This document shows positions 44,607 through 54,190 of a stretch of DNA of 64,000 nt, one piece after another. Source of the stretch: Ectobacillus panaciterrae DSM 19096 (GTDB lineage: Bacteria > Bacillota > Bacilli > Bacillales > Bacillaceae_G). Position 1 is the first letter of the stretch; every line of letters starts with the position of its first letter. Made by a program: the position numbers and the translations under genes. Under the pieces are notes generated by a model that was given only the letters and a program-made list of their open reading frames with translations, did no database searches and was not told where the DNA came from. The DNA lies in NCBI RefSeq assembly GCF_000430785.1, contig NZ_AUMR01000011.1, positions 1-64,000 of the forward strand. Reading direction: 5' to 3'.

Positions 44607-45461
44607 TTACTCCACTTCTACCTTGCTTTGTACAAGACGCTGCAAATGCATCGTTAAATATACGATTTCAGCGTCATATATTTGCATTTGCAATTGTTTT
44701 TGCATGACCTTAATAAGCTTCCATGCCAAGTTATAAGAAATTGGATACTCCTCTTTCAAAACTTCGACAAAACGCTTCGGTTCTTCGACCTTTTCCCCGT
44801 TTTTCACACGTTCAATCGCATAATGAAGATGGCGCACAAGCCGCAAATAATGAATGCTCTCCCTGTCCATTATAAGTTCCAGCTGCTCTTCAATCAGCGA
44901 CACAAGGTGCGCAATCAGACGTGAATTTTGATTGACGGAGGATACTTCTGAATTCGTTGTAGAACTGTATATGTGCAAAGCGATAAATCCAATTTCTCCT
45001 TCCGGAAGATGGATATTCAAGCGCTTATTGATTAAATCTACCACTTCAGCAGCAATCCTGTACTCCTGCGGATATAATGCTTTCGTTTCCAGTAAGAAAG
45101 GGTTATCCATCGCAAAGCCTTGTTTAAGTCTTCTAATGGCAAACGCAATATGATCTGTTAAAGCAATATGAATGTGCTCATTCAGCGGAGATTCGATTCG
45201 TTCTTGAATGTACAGCATTACATCATTCATGATTTCAATGAGCTGCTCACTCACATGAGGCACGAGCATCTTATATTGTTCGCGCTCCCGTTCATTTTTC
45301 AGCACAAACATTTTCTCCGCCAATTCTCCCGGCAATGTATCATTTTCTTTTCTTCCAAACCCTATCCCTTTACCAATGACGACCACTTCTTCATGCTTTG
45401 GATGTGACGCAATAATAACATTATTGTTTAAAACTTTCTTGATTTCGAGACACTCATTCAT
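44607..45461 (-). CDS. glcT: Transcriptional antiterminator GlcT (BglG/LicT family)
   Basis: 284 residues. The RNA-binding CAT domain occupies 1-60 (IKKVLNNNVIIASHPKHEEV; VVIGKGIGFGRKENDTL). PRD1 (about 65-170) has HIALTDHIAFAIRR and FIALHIYSS; PRD2 (about 175-284) has LRLVRHLHYAIERV and LTMHLQRLV. These hold the regulatory histidines phosphorylated by PtsG or HPr. It binds the RAT in the adjacent ptsG leader when glucose is present. Divergence of location from its target is small: it lies directly upstream, on the same strand. Confidence 0.96.
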   Translation of the reverse strand: MNECLEIKKVLNNNVIIASHPKHEEVVVIGKGIGFGRKENDTLPGELAEKMFVLKNEREREQYKMLVPHVSEQLIEIMNDVMLYIQERIESPLNEHIHIALTDHIAFAIRRLKQGFAMDNPFLLETKALYPQEYRIAAEVVDLINKRLNIHLPEGEIGFIALHIYSSTTNSEVSSVNQNSRLIAHLVSLIEEQLELIMDRESIHYLRLVRHLHYAIERVKNGEKVEEPKRFVEVLKEEYPISYNLAWKLIKVMQKQLQMQIYDAEIVYLTMHLQRLVQSKVEVE

Positions 45462-45645
45462 ACAACCCCACCTTTGTACGCAAAAAGCAATTTGTTTTCA
45501 TGTTACAGAACAAAGTTCTTTTTCGTCAATGCAAAACATTGCCATCTATTAAAAATGTCCTTTTTTAGACATCTCTTATCTAGACTACTATAATAAAAAA
45601 CAGAGCATATTTTATACACAGCTTATTCAAAAAGGAGCATACTCG

Positions 45646-46446
45646 ATGATTAAAATGTTTGTAAGCGATATTGACGGGACGATGATGCAGCACGGCGGTC
45701 TTATCGATAAGGAAGATCTGGAAGCCTTGCGTACGATGGCTGAAGAAGGCGTTATTCTTTGCTTTGCTTCAGGCCGATTGGATAACGAAATTGCAGCTCT
45801 CATGAAAGATGTAGGAACGGATTTTCACCGAATTAGTGTAAATGGCGTGTTTATTTATACACATGCAAATGAGCAGCTGTTTTCGGCAGCTTTTGATCCC
45901 CATATTGTACAAGATCTTATCAATATGACGCGCGGTGATCGCTTCATCCGCTATGTGAGCGATGAGCATAACTATTATATTGAGGAAAAAACGCCTATCG
46001 TGTTGGAGCTGGAAGAGAAAGAAACAATGACCTCAATTGAAATGCCGCATTTAGCAGAAGAAGCCGGCGTTTCTATTATACCGAACAAGATTTCCATCGG
46101 CGGAGAAGAAGCAGATTTGCTGGAAATGCAAAAAAAGGTGGAAGAAAAGTTTTCTGCATACGTAAGCACATTTATTTCCGCAAAAAACTGCTTAGATGTT
46201 GTGCCAGCCAATGTGAGTAAAGGAGCCGCCATCTCCCTATTATTAAAGCAGCACAATGTCAAACCGGAAGAAATGGCTTGCATCGGCGACTCTTATAATG
46301 ATATTTCCATGTTTCAGCTGACACCTCACAGCTTTGCGATGGAAATTGCTGACGATGCGGTAAAAGAGCATGCCGACCATCTTGTGAAGACAGTAAAACA
46401 GGCGGTTGAATATGTACAAAACTACAACAGTTCATTTGTAAAGTAA
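45646..46446 (+). CDS. HAD-superfamily Cof-type phosphatase
   Basis: 266 residues. Motif I VSDIDGTMM (Asp8, Asp10), motif II CFASGR, motif III lysine in VSKGAAISLLL and motif IV CIGDSYNDISMF. The C2B cap between them gives the substrate specificity, which cannot be read. A paralogue lies at 57030-57815. AAAAAGGAGCATACTCG precedes the ATG. Monocistronic with its own terminator. Confidence 0.9.
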   Translation: MIKMFVSDIDGTMMQHGGLIDKEDLEALRTMAEEGVILCFASGRLDNEIAALMKDVGTDFHRISVNGVFIYTHANEQLFSAAFDPHIVQDLINMTRGDRFIRYVSDEHNYYIEEKTPIVLELEEKETMTSIEMPHLAEEAGVSIIPNKISIGGEEADLLEMQKKVEEKFSAYVSTFISAKNCLDVVPANVSKGAAISLLLKQHNVKPEEMACIGDSYNDISMFQLTPHSFAMEIADDAVKEHADHLVKTVKQAVEYVQNYNSSFVK

Positions 46447-46492
46447 GAAAACCTGCGATTAAAACATTTCGTTTCAGTCGCAGGTTTTCTTT
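46445..46492 (+). terminator. Terminator after the HAD gene
   Basis: AAGAAAACCTGCGATT and AGTCGCAGGTTTTCTT (46445-46460, 46476-46491), then TTTTG. Confidence 0.88.
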
Positions 46493-46652
46493 TTTGAAAT
46501 AACATTTTCATTTTCTCTATATCGATACTTTAAATTTCAGAGAACTGTTTCAGCAAAAAACGAGAGCAGCATGGTCTGAAGACAGGCAGAAAGAAGCTTA
46601 CAAAAAATTAAAGGTGTATACATATATCGACACTACCATCGTAGCGGAAAAT

Positions 46653-47384
46653 TTATTTTTGCCTAGAGATGTTTGTAATAAACTTATACCGGTCTCCCCG
46701 ATAAATACACTTTACATACTCCAGCGGCACATCATCTTCTGCATAAGATGTTTGCTCCACGACAAGGACAGGCGCTCGCTTTGAAATATGTAGATGCGGC
46801 GCTTCTTCTTCTGCAGCAACTGCTGCTTCAATCGTCTGCGTAGCACGAAGCAGCTTGTAACCGAGCTTCTGTTCTAAATGTTCATATAGAGAGTTTTGCA
46901 AAATATCTTCATTGATTTCTTTTACTACAAGCGGTGAAAGATAAGTTGTTTCAAAAGCGATCGGTTCATCATCCGCAAGACGAATACGGCGTACCTCATA
47001 TACAGACGCCCCGTCTTCTAGATGGAGTTTATCGGCAACCCTTGCAGAGGCAGAAACAAGCTCGAAGCTTAATAATGCGCTGCTCGGCTTCATGCCTCGT
47101 GCCTTCATATCTTCTGTAAAGCCCGTCATTCCCTGCAGCCGCTGTTCTACTTTCGGCAGCTGCACAAATGTACCGATTCCGCGTTTACGATACAGGTAGC
47201 CTTGTTCCACCAAATTATTAATCGCTTGTCGAATCGTCATCCGGCTCACGTCAAATGTATCGCACAATTCATTTTCCGATGGAATTTTATCACCGGACTT
47301 CCATTCCCCTGCTTCAATTTTCTGCTTAATCCACTCTTGAATTTGATAATAAATCGGAAATGGAGAATACTTGTTGATGCTCAT
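46653..47384 (-). CDS. nagR: GntR/HutC-type repressor of amino-sugar genes
   Basis: 243 residues, as in B. subtilis NagR (YvoA). An N-terminal winged helix ([20 protein letters not shown], about 36-55; [19 protein letters not shown]) is followed by a UTRA effector domain (about 90-240: [45 protein letters not shown]). It should bind glucosamine-6-P or GlcNAc-6-P and release DNA. It is the last gene of nagA-nagB-nagR; the ATG lies inside the end of nagB. A matching operator lies before nagA. Confidence 0.93.
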   Translation of the reverse strand: MSINKYSPFPIYYQIQEWIKQKIEAGEWKSGDKIPSENELCDTFDVSRMTIRQAINNLVEQGYLYRKRGIGTFVQLPKVEQRLQGMTGFTEDMKARGMKPSSALLSFELVSASARVADKLHLEDGASVYEVRRIRLADDEPIAFETTYLSPLVVKEINEDILQNSLYEHLEQKLGYKLLRATQTIEAAVAAEEEAPHLHISKRAPVLVVEQTSYAEDDVPLEYVKCIYRGDRYKFITNISRQK

Positions 47385-48102
47385 GAAAACTCTCCTCGCT
47401 GCATAGAGATAGCGCTTGTCGGTCGGCTATAATCACTACGTTCGGATGGTTGCGAAGCACCGTTGCAGGACATTCTTCTGTTACCGGTCCTTCGAGCAAC
47501 GTCTTGATTGCCTCCGCTTTTTTAAGCCCCGATGCAAGCAATGCAATTTGTTTTGCCTTCATAATCGACGCTATTCCCATAGTGATGGCATGTGTCGGCA
47601 CATCCTCTTCTTTTTCAAAAAAGCGGCGGTTTGCTTGTCTTGTGGAATCTGTTAACTTCACGATATGAGTTCCAGAAGCAAACGATGTACCTGGTTCGTT
47701 AAAACCAATATGGCCGTTTTCACCAATTCCAAGAATTTGCAGGTCGATTGGGTGATTTTCAATCACGTTATCATAACGCTTACATTCTTCTTCCAAACTC
47801 TGTGCCATGCCATTTGGTATGAAAGTTTGCGCGAATGATAAATGATGGAATAACTGTTTGTTCATAAAATAATGATAACTGTTTTTATCTTCAGAAGACA
47901 AGTTCACATACTCATCTAAGTTTACTGTGATTGCATGCCTTACATCAAGTTTATTTTTTCTCATCAGAGCATATATGCCAAGAGGAGAACTTCCTGTCGC
48001 CATGCCGAGAACAGGATGTTTATTCTCCTCTACTGTTTGCTGAACTAACTCATATCCTGCTTCTGCCATCCCCTGCGGTGTATTGACTGCGATAATCTTC
48101 AT
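47326..48102 (-). CDS. nagB: Glucosamine-6-phosphate deaminase
   Basis: 258 residues. It turns GlcN-6-P into fructose-6-P and ammonia. [16 protein letters not shown] (33-48), NLDEYVNL, the catalytic [11 protein letters not shown] and [14 protein letters not shown] are conserved. The C-terminal about 25 residues after IADRQALSL extend beyond the usual end and overlap the start of nagR by 59 bp, carrying its ribosome site. The start lies 1 bp after the nagA stop. Confidence 0.96.
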   Translation of the reverse strand: MKIIAVNTPQGMAEAGYELVQQTVEENKHPVLGMATGSSPLGIYALMRKNKLDVRHAITVNLDEYVNLSSEDKNSYHYFMNKQLFHHLSFAQTFIPNGMAQSLEEECKRYDNVIENHPIDLQILGIGENGHIGFNEPGTSFASGTHIVKLTDSTRQANRRFFEKEEDVPTHAITMGIASIMKAKQIALLASGLKKAEAIKTLLEGPVTEECPATVLRNHPNVVIIADRQALSLCSEESFHEHQQVFSISDLLSNSRVD

Positions 48103-48103
48103 G

Positions 48104-49246
48104 TTATTTCACCTCTGTTTCATGGATTCCAAGACGTACTGTGTCCTGAATAAATAAGTCTCGATTTAAAATCACAAAGTCTGCATCCTTGCCGGCTTTG
48201 AGCACACCCTTGTTGATTAGGCCGAATTCCTCCGCCTGATTAATGGACGTCATCCAAACCGCTTCTTCAACGGAGCAGCCTGTAAAAGCGATGATGTTGC
48301 GAAATGCCTGATCCATCTTTAGTACGCTTCCGGCTAATGTTCCATCCTCGAGCATCGCTTTTCCCTCTTTTACAATTACAGGCTGACCGCCAAGCTCATA
48401 TGCACCATCTTCTAGCCCTTTCGCCCGCATTGCGTCTGTAATAACGCTTATTTTTCTTGGACCTTTTAAACGATAAGCAAGCTTTACCATTTCGGGGTGA
48501 ATGTGAATACCATCGGGAATGATCTCTACCATCGTCTCTTCATTTAATAAAACATGTCCCACGACTCCAGGCTCACGATGATGCATGGCTCTCATTTGAT
48601 TGTATAAGTGTGTAGCATGACGAATCTTTCTTTCTTGCAGCTGTTCGAATACGGCGTCTGTATGTCCAATCGTTCCTATTACGTCCGTTTCCTCAAAATA
48701 ATGTTCAAGCGCTTCCGCCCCTTGTTCCTCCGGCGCGTATGTGACAAGCTTGATTAAATTTCCGCTCGCTTCTTGCCAGTGCTGAAACTGTTTGACATTT
48801 GGCGGCACAATATATTCCAGCGGCTGCGCCCCCGCACGTTTTTTGGATACATACGGCCCCTCCAGATGAATATATTCAAAGTGAGCGCCTCTATCTTTTG
48901 CTTCCTTCGCCGCACGAAGCGCCTGTTCAATTGCTTCTGGCGATTGTGTCATTGTTGTCGGGAAAAACGTTGTGACTCCCTCTTTCAGCAGCTGTTTACT
49001 TAAACGGATTAAAGCGTCGGCGTCAGCATCCATCGTGTCTACATCGTAACCGCCGTGTATATGCACATCAATCATGCCGGGTATGATGATTGTTCCTTCT
49101 GCGTTATAGATAATCTCATTTTCTTTTGGCTCATATTGAGCCATGAGCCCCATCTCTTCAATAGTTAATTTATAACGGATAAAACCGTTTTGCAGTATAG
49201 TATCTCCTGTGTAAATTTGAGCATTGATGATCACTCTTTGCTCCAT
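48104..49246 (-). CDS. nagA: N-acetylglucosamine-6-phosphate deacetylase
   Basis: 380 residues, amidohydrolase fold. Metal ligands: DVHIHGGYD (His62, His64), [14 protein letters not shown] and ATHLYNQM; catalytic Asp in [10 protein letters not shown]. It removes acetate from GlcNAc-6-P before NagB. AAGGAGAGATTGCT precedes the ATG. The first gene of nagA-nagB-nagR, with a NagR-type operator 75-90 bp upstream. Confidence 0.96.
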   Translation of the reverse strand: MEQRVIINAQIYTGDTILQNGFIRYKLTIEEMGLMAQYEPKENEIIYNAEGTIIIPGMIDVHIHGGYDVDTMDADADALIRLSKQLLKEGVTTFFPTTMTQSPEAIEQALRAAKEAKDRGAHFEYIHLEGPYVSKKRAGAQPLEYIVPPNVKQFQHWQEASGNLIKLVTYAPEEQGAEALEHYFEETDVIGTIGHTDAVFEQLQERKIRHATHLYNQMRAMHHREPGVVGHVLLNEETMVEIIPDGIHIHPEMVKLAYRLKGPRKISVITDAMRAKGLEDGAYELGGQPVIVKEGKAMLEDGTLAGSVLKMDQAFRNIIAFTGCSVEEAVWMTSINQAEEFGLINKGVLKAGKDADFVILNRDLFIQDTVRLGIHETEVK

Positions 49247-49320
49247 AGCAATCTCTCCTTCTACATAAGATATACATGTATATTCTGTTTATCTACATTC
49301 ATCATAATATACATACGAGT

Positions 49321-49336
49321 AGTTGTCTATACATTT
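49321..49336. promoter_or_regulatory. NagR (dre) operator before nagA
   Basis: AGTTGTCTATACATTT; its complement AAATGTATAGACAACT matches the NagR operator ATTGGTATAGACAACT at 14 of 16 positions. It lies in the nagA promoter region. Confidence 0.75.
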
Positions 49337-49530
49337 GAAATTACATTTTATTTTTCTCTTTGGAAAGAACGGATTTTTTTCAGCTGTGCGCCAAAATATA
49401 TGTAGAAAATGCATAAAAGGAGCAAATAAAGGCGCTAAAGCACACCGCCTTTTGCATGACCTCGATATACTGCTAAACGGATGCCATGAAACACTTTGGC
49501 ATGTGACGTATTATGAAGAACTATGAACCT

Positions 49531-49720
49531 CCCCCACTTACTCGCTTTCGCTCCTTGAAGTGGAGGTTTCTTAGCACCAACAAAGATAAGGTCCCATGAG
49601 AAGCGGATTTGCCATCTCCTCTCTGCACCTATGCAGGGGCTCCTTCCTTTGTCTGACTAAGCAACTTCTGCACATACAGAAGGGTGGGAACACACCGTCT
49701 ACTACTTTTTGCTTACGCAA
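49531..49720 (-). ncRNA. Probable omega RNA of TnpB (3' end of tnpB to element end)
   Basis: In TnpB elements the guide RNA is read from the tnpB 3' region into the element end and takes its guide from the flanking DNA. Here the minus strand from about 49720 to 49531 is non-coding, contains GAGCCCCTGCATAGGTGCAG (a CTGCA-type stem) and finishes in the AAGTGGGGG hairpin. The guide would be flanking AGGTTCATAGTTCTTC. Extent is inferred. Confidence 0.5.
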
Positions 49721-50894
49721 TCCGTAGATACTTTCTCTTCGTTTCTTCCGAGATATGACGCATCTCTCCGTACAGTTCTTTTGCCAAGATGTTGCGAGCA
49801 CCATGAATGTCCCGATGTTCTTCGTAGCCGCACGCACAAACGTAGTTGCGTGTCCGCACCTTCTTTCTTCTTTGACAACATGGACATGTTTGAGAAGTGT
49901 ACGCTTCGTCTACGAGAAACAGAAGAATGCCTTTTGCGTGCAGTTTATACGCCAAATACGCGCGGAGTGTGCCAAATGACCAATTTGACAACTTTTGGTT
50001 GACGTGTTTCGTCCGTTTTTTCTGTTTCCTTCGCTGTACGCCTTCTGGATTGCCGACGAAAACTTGCTTCACTTCGTTTTCCAGGCACCAATCGACGAAG
50101 TTCTTCGTGGTCTTGTGGAGGGCATCTTGTAGCTGCTTTGTTGACTTAGACAGGACGAACTGCTTCGCGCGATTGTATTTCTTCCATTGCCGGGAATACT
50201 TGTTGCATTTACTCATGAGACGTTGAAGTTCCCCCAGCTTTTTATTGCGCAGCTGATGGATGGAGCGAATTTTTCTGCCTGTGACAATGAGTGCTTCACC
50301 GGTTTCACAAAACGCCGCGATTGAGTGGATTTCTCCCATGTCTACACCTGCAGAATTTGTATACGCGTATTTCATGGGGAGTTCTTCGTTTTCATAAGAG
50401 ATGGCTAAGTAAAGTCCATTGTCCCATGCCAGTTCAATTTCTTTCAGTTTTCCTTCGGGTAAGGTCGCAGGATTTACAGATACGACAATGGGCTGTTCTC
50501 GTTTTCCGTTATGGATGCCCATCGACAAATGAATGGTGCCATTCTCTTTAACAGAAAAGCCGTCTTTCTTCCATTTCGTATTGTAGTGTTTCTTTTGTTT
50601 ATAGGGATATTTGGCGGTTTTGATTCCTTTTAGGAGGGCAGCTCTTGTGGCATCTCTGGCGAACAAGTACTTTTCAAATACAGCTTGTATGCTTTGAGAA
50701 TGTAAGTGGTAGTTTCCTTTCGTCAGAGCTTGGAGGGCAGACTTGTTGATCCGTTTTCCATTATGTTGCAGATGATACGCCTTTGCATGACGCAAACAAT
50801 CATTCCATACTTTGGCGGACTCGCGGTTGCAGTCAAACAATCGCTGCAGATTTGTCTTTGAGGTTTGGAAATAGACTCGTTTCGCTCGAATCAT
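49713..50894 (-). CDS. tnpB: RNA-guided nuclease TnpB (IS605 OrfB family)
   Basis: 393 residues and apparently intact. RuvC-like catalytic residues: Asp185 (AGVDMGEIHSIAAF), Glu284 (GNPEGVQRR) and Asp362 (HRDIHGARNILA). The zinc ribbon is CPCC (337-340) plus CACG (353-356). N-terminal OrfB_IS605 part: LQRLFDCNRESAKVWNDCL. TnpB uses an omega RNA to cut a target next to a TAM, which favours retention of the element. The ATG follows AGGAGGTGAATCT. All catalytic residues are kept, so activity is plausible. Confidence 0.92.
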   Translation of the reverse strand: MIRAKRVYFQTSKTNLQRLFDCNRESAKVWNDCLRHAKAYHLQHNGKRINKSALQALTKGNYHLHSQSIQAVFEKYLFARDATRAALLKGIKTAKYPYKQKKHYNTKWKKDGFSVKENGTIHLSMGIHNGKREQPIVVSVNPATLPEGKLKEIELAWDNGLYLAISYENEELPMKYAYTNSAGVDMGEIHSIAAFCETGEALIVTGRKIRSIHQLRNKKLGELQRLMSKCNKYSRQWKKYNRAKQFVLSKSTKQLQDALHKTTKNFVDWCLENEVKQVFVGNPEGVQRRKQKKRTKHVNQKLSNWSFGTLRAYLAYKLHAKGILLFLVDEAYTSQTCPCCQRRKKVRTRNYVCACGYEEHRDIHGARNILAKELYGEMRHISEETKRKYLRIA

Positions 50895-51102
50895 AGATTC
50901 ACCTCCTGTCTATTCCTCATTTTACCACAAATAAAACATACGTTCTATTTATTTATAAAATTTTTACATTTCGTACAATAGAGATGGAACGAGCCTATCT
51001 CTTGTGCGAAGGCGATTCATCCCCCACTTACCGTTACACTACACCATTCACACGCTTGAAGTGGGGGTATTCTCGCCTTATTTTTTTGAATATCAGCTAA
51101 TG

Positions 51103-52020
51103 TTATTTCAATAATGGAAGAGGCATGCCGTTTTGAATTTTTATGCTTTCTCCGTCTGTTTGAAATTCAATATCCCGCGAGGCTGTTGTGTAAATTTGCG
51201 TTCCATAGCGATGGAGACGTTTCATTACACTCCTGTGCGGATGACCATAGGGGTTCCCTTTTTCATAAGAAATGACGACAAATTGAGGGTTTACCTTCTG
51301 CAAAAAATCCTTACCCGACGATGTATAGGAACCGTGGTGTCCAACCTTCAAAACATCAGCGTGAACGTCATATGTATTCATAATATTTTTTTCTGTTTTC
51401 GTATCCGCGTCTCCCATCAATAAAAAATCCGCTTTTTTATATCGAATTTTTAAAACAATAGATGATTCGTTATTCCCATTTTTTCCTTTCCCATTGTTCA
51501 GCACTTGTATGGAAACATTGGGATCCAAAGGTAAAAATTGACCTTCCCGTGCATAAATAAACGGGATATTCCGCTTACGGACACTTTTTACATACATGTG
51601 ATATGTTAATGAATAATAATGTTTTCCGCTGTCTAATACCATCGTGACGGGAATTTGTTGAATAACGGAAATAAGTCCGCCAATATGATCCATATCCGGA
51701 TGAGTACTGACTACTAAATCAAGCTGTTTCATTCTTTTTTCAATAAGCTTATGAATGATTGCTTCTCCCGCTTCATGCGGACCTCCGTCTACAAGAATCG
51801 TTCTTCCGTTCGGCAAAACGATTAATGTCGCATCTCCTTGGCCTACCTTTAAAAAAGTAACGGTGAGCTTTGGTACAAAGAGCTGATGGTGTCCTCGTTC
51901 TTCTTGAGAAATAATTTTACTCGTATGTACAGAAAAATCGTATCTTGCATATGACACACCAGATAAGCCAACGCATATCAAAAGAACGAAACAAAAAAAG
52001 ATTGCCCGCACGTACGTCAT
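51103..52020 (-). CDS. ComEC-like metallo-beta-lactamase-fold hydrolase, exported
   Basis: 305 residues. A signal or anchor helix (5-24: AIFFCFVLLICVGLSGVSYA) precedes a metallo-beta-lactamase domain. FLKVGQGDATLIVLPNGRTI, VSTHPDMDHIGGLI (HxDxDH zinc motif), FLLMGDADTKTEKN and VLKVGHHGSYTSSGKDFL match the C-terminal domain of ComEC, but without its membrane channel. It probably acts outside the cell as a nuclease or phosphodiesterase. It is monocistronic. Confidence 0.88.
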   Translation of the reverse strand: MTYVRAIFFCFVLLICVGLSGVSYARYDFSVHTSKIISQEERGHHQLFVPKLTVTFLKVGQGDATLIVLPNGRTILVDGGPHEAGEAIIHKLIEKRMKQLDLVVSTHPDMDHIGGLISVIQQIPVTMVLDSGKHYYSLTYHMYVKSVRKRNIPFIYAREGQFLPLDPNVSIQVLNNGKGKNGNNESSIVLKIRYKKADFLLMGDADTKTEKNIMNTYDVHADVLKVGHHGSYTSSGKDFLQKVNPQFVVISYEKGNPYGHPHRSVMKRLHRYGTQIYTTASRDIEFQTDGESIKIQNGMPLPLLK

Positions 52021-52073
52021 GCGCCTCTTCTCCTTTTTCTGTTTAGTATCTCATTTTACAGTATGTCTATTCC

Positions 52074-52195
52074 AAGAAAAGCGGAACCGGCTCGTTCAGG
52101 CGCAGAAACAGAGGTTCTCCGTCCTCAAAGGCGCTTTTTACCTTTGTGCGACGGAGGTTCTCTGGTGGCAGCGCCTTGCCGGCGGAGCCGGACAT
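52074..52195 (+). repeat. Dispersed repeat family 2, full copy
   Basis: About 120 bp: AAGAAAAGCGGAACCGGCTC at the left and CAGCGCCTTGCCGGCGGAGC-CGGAC at the right. CCGGCTC pairs with GAGCCGG and GGCGC with GCGCC, forming nested stems around an inner GAGGTTCTCCGTC / GACGGAGGTTCTC arm. It lies between the ComEC-like gene and scpB. Confidence 0.8.
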
Positions 52196-52198
52196 CAA

Positions 52199-52222
52199 AA
52201 AAGCCTGGCAATTGCCAGACTT
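52199..52222 (-). terminator. Terminator of scpAB
   Basis: CTGGCAATTGCCAG palindrome with GCTTTTTTG on the minus strand, touching the scpB stop. Confidence 0.65.
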
Positions 52223-52796
52223 AACTATTTGGGATTTGGCGCAAGGAATCAAAAAACAAATCTGCTTCCTCAAGCTCCGCGCCCTCTTCTGGAAGCGGCG
52301 GAAGTTCTTTAAGTGTTTGTAAGCCAAACGCATCCAAAAATTCTTTTGTTGTCCCGTACAAAATAGGTCTTCCAGTTCCCTCTGCCCGCCCCACTTCTTT
52401 AATAAGCAGCCGTGACACAAGGGTCTGCAAAGCTTTATCCGTCTTTACGCCGCGTATATCTTCAACTTCTGTTCTCGTAATCGGCTGACGATATGCAATA
52501 ATAGCAAGCGTTTCTAGTGCAGCTTGTGATAAAGACGTAGATGTTGGCGTTTCTACAAGCTTTTTATAATACATAGCATGTTCTTTTTTTGTTGTTAATC
52601 GATAAGCATTTGCGTACTGCACAAGCTGAAAGCCGCGATCCGGCTCTGCATAAGTCTGCTTGAGCTCCATTACGAGTGAGGTCGCTTCCTCTAGGGATAT
52701 ATCGAGTACATGAGCAAGCTGCTCCGGATATACGCCCTCCTCACCCGCAACAAAGAGCAATCCTTCCACAATTGCTTTTTGTTCACTGCGATTCAA
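52221..52796 (-). CDS. scpB: Segregation and condensation protein B
   Basis: 191 residues from the TTG at 52796 (AAAGGAGCAAGCATA upstream). Two winged-helix domains: [20 protein letters not shown] at the start, [20 protein letters not shown] and [18 protein letters not shown] near the end. ScpB dimers bind ScpA and the SMC ATPase for chromosome condensation. An in-frame extension to 52820 would overlap scpA and lacks a ribosome site. Confidence 0.96.
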   Translation of the reverse strand: MNRSEQKAIVEGLLFVAGEEGVYPEQLAHVLDISLEEATSLVMELKQTYAEPDRGFQLVQYANAYRLTTKKEHAMYYKKLVETPTSTSLSQAALETLAIIAYRQPITRTEVEDIRGVKTDKALQTLVSRLLIKEVGRAEGTGRPILYGTTKEFLDAFGLQTLKELPPLPEEGAELEEADLFFDSLRQIPNS

Positions 52797-52813
52797 TATG
52801 CTTGCTCCTTTCT

Positions 52814-53548
52814 CTAACACTTAAACAGATAAATTTCTTCAAAGTTTTGATCCTGCTCAATTGTAATCATTTTCTTTTTCATTAGCTCTAAGATAGCCAG
52901 AAAAGTCACGACCAGCGTGTCCCGGTCATCTTCAGGAAATAAGCTGTAGAAGCTTTGTCTTCCTTTTGCACTTTCCAAATAAATAAGTATTTCATCCATC
53001 CGTTGTTCAATAGGGATCTCCTGACGGACAATTTTCGTTGCAACGGGTTTTTGCAGCTTCTTGCGGCGCATGAGCTTTTGCAAAGCGGCCAGCATATCGT
53101 AAAGCGTTACGTCTACAGGAAGGCGCTCTTCCGGTTCCTGCTTTTGAAAGCCGGTTAAATCCATAGGAGACCGGGTGTACAGCTGGGCGCGATCTTGTTC
53201 GCGCTCTTTCAGTTCTATGGCAGCCTGCTTATATTTTTTATATGCAAGCAATCGCTCCATCAGCTCTTGACGCGGGTCTTCAGCCATTGCATCTTCTTCA
53301 TCCAATATTTCATCCTCATGCTTCGGAAGCAGCATTTTGCTTTTAATAGCCAGCAGAGTGGCGGCCATGACCAAATATTCGCTTGCGACATCAAGCTGCA
53401 GTTCTTTCATCGTATGAATATAACTCAAATACTGCTCTGTAATGACAGCTACAGGAATATCATATATATCAACTTCGTAACGATTGATTAAATGCAAAAG
53501 CAAATCCAAAGGACCTTCAAATGCATCGACTTTAATATTATATTGCAC
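52814..53548 (-). CDS. scpA: Segregation and condensation protein A (kleisin)
   Basis: 244 residues from a GTG start at 53548 ([20 protein letters not shown]). The N-terminal kleisin motif, the middle [20 protein letters not shown] and the C-terminal winged helix ([20 protein letters not shown]) are present. It bridges SMC heads with ScpB. Upstream in-frame TTG/GTG codons (to 53563) are less likely. It is followed by scpB, as in all Bacilli. Confidence 0.95.
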   Translation of the reverse strand: MQYNIKVDAFEGPLDLLLHLINRYEVDIYDIPVAVITEQYLSYIHTMKELQLDVASEYLVMAATLLAIKSKMLLPKHEDEILDEEDAMAEDPRQELMERLLAYKKYKQAAIELKEREQDRAQLYTRSPMDLTGFQKQEPEERLPVDVTLYDMLAALQKLMRRKKLQKPVATKIVRQEIPIEQRMDEILIYLESAKGRQSFYSLFPEDDRDTLVVTFLAILELMKKKMITIEQDQNFEEIYLFKC

Positions 53549-53752
53549 AAAACATCCCACCAACTTTTTTCTATAACAGTATAAGTATAGAGCATGGCAG
53601 AAGACTATCCAACCATTTTCATAAATTTCCCCTCACCGATTCCATAAATTTATTAGTTTTGGGAAATTCACCCAAAACTAGACGAATGCCTACGCACACC
53701 AGCCTATCCTATACATATGATACATTGTAAAAAGCTGAGGAGGTAAAAAACT

Positions 53753-53845
53753 ATGGGACATCATGCTGATGGATTAGGCAGCTTTGCATTAATCGTGGTA
53801 CTCTTTATTTTATTGATTATTGTTGGAGCAGCTTGCTTCTGCTAA
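53753..53845 (+). CDS. YjcZ-type tiny sporulation membrane peptide
   Basis: 30 residues: MGHHADGLGSFALIVVLFIL then LIIVGAACFC. This is the GFALIVVLFILLIIVG signature of the YjcZ/tiny transmembrane family of bacilli. GAGGAGGTAAAAAACT precedes the ATG. It has a sigma-factor-regulated look, with its own terminator; the role is unknown. Confidence 0.9.
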   Translation: MGHHADGLGSFALIVVLFILLIIVGAACFC

Positions 53846-53853
53846 TGAACGGT

Positions 53854-53882
53854 GCGGCCAGAACACATTCTGGCCGCTTATT
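53854..53882 (+). terminator. Terminator of the YjcZ-type gene
   Basis: GCGGCCAGAA (53854-53863) and TTCTGGCCGC (53868-53877), then TTATTCTTT. Confidence 0.85.
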
Positions 53883-53960
53883 CTTTACCCCGCTCTGTCT
53901 GTATACTTGCCGGAGGACATTAGAGCCCGATTAGCTCAACTAACACCATTTGAAAAAAGC

Positions 53961-54141
53961 ATCTATATATGAGTGAATGATAATTTCGACATTTTGTGCT
54001 ATGTGCAACCAAAAGGGAATATGGCATGCTTCTTCTCTCTGGTTTACCCTTGCATGAACCGCTACAAAGGTTTGACCGCTTCTGCATGCGGATGACCTCT
54101 CCCCACTATAAAAAGACGTTTTTTTATTCACTTGTATATAA
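53961..54141 (+). repeat. Dispersed structured repeat, family 1, copy D
   Basis: About 180 bp. The core matches copies A and B (CTTCTTCTCTCTGGTTTACC; GACCGCTTCTGCA). The ends are inverted: TATATATGAGTGAATGATAA at the left and the complement of TTTTTATTCACTTGTATATA at the right. It ends about 35 bp before the promoter region of ypuF. Confidence 0.8.
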
Positions 54142-54190
54142 CTGGTGAAGTTTCGCTTTATGGTACAATAGAAAAAAGGAGCGTGTGTAT

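Larger units (their letters stand above)
49527..51075 (-). mobile_element. TnpB-only IS605/IS1341-type element
   Basis: The unit holds one tnpB and no Y1 transposase (tnpA). Both ends carry related imperfect hairpins: CCCCCACTTA...TTGAAGTGGAGG at about 49531-49571 and CCCCCACTTA...TTGAAGTGGGGG at about 51029-51071. These are the subterminal palindromes expected in IS200/IS605 ends. Exact ends are uncertain by a few bases. Without TnpA it depends on help in trans to move. It sits between nagA and the ComEC-like gene without breaking a recognisable gene. Confidence 0.85.

Noticed and set aside
46500-46652. Plus-strand frame ELFQQKTRAAWSEDRQKEAY and [19 protein letters not shown]
   Set aside because: It looks protein-like and may be a gene scrap, but has no start, no ribosome site and no recognisable family. 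It runs into the 3' end of nagR.
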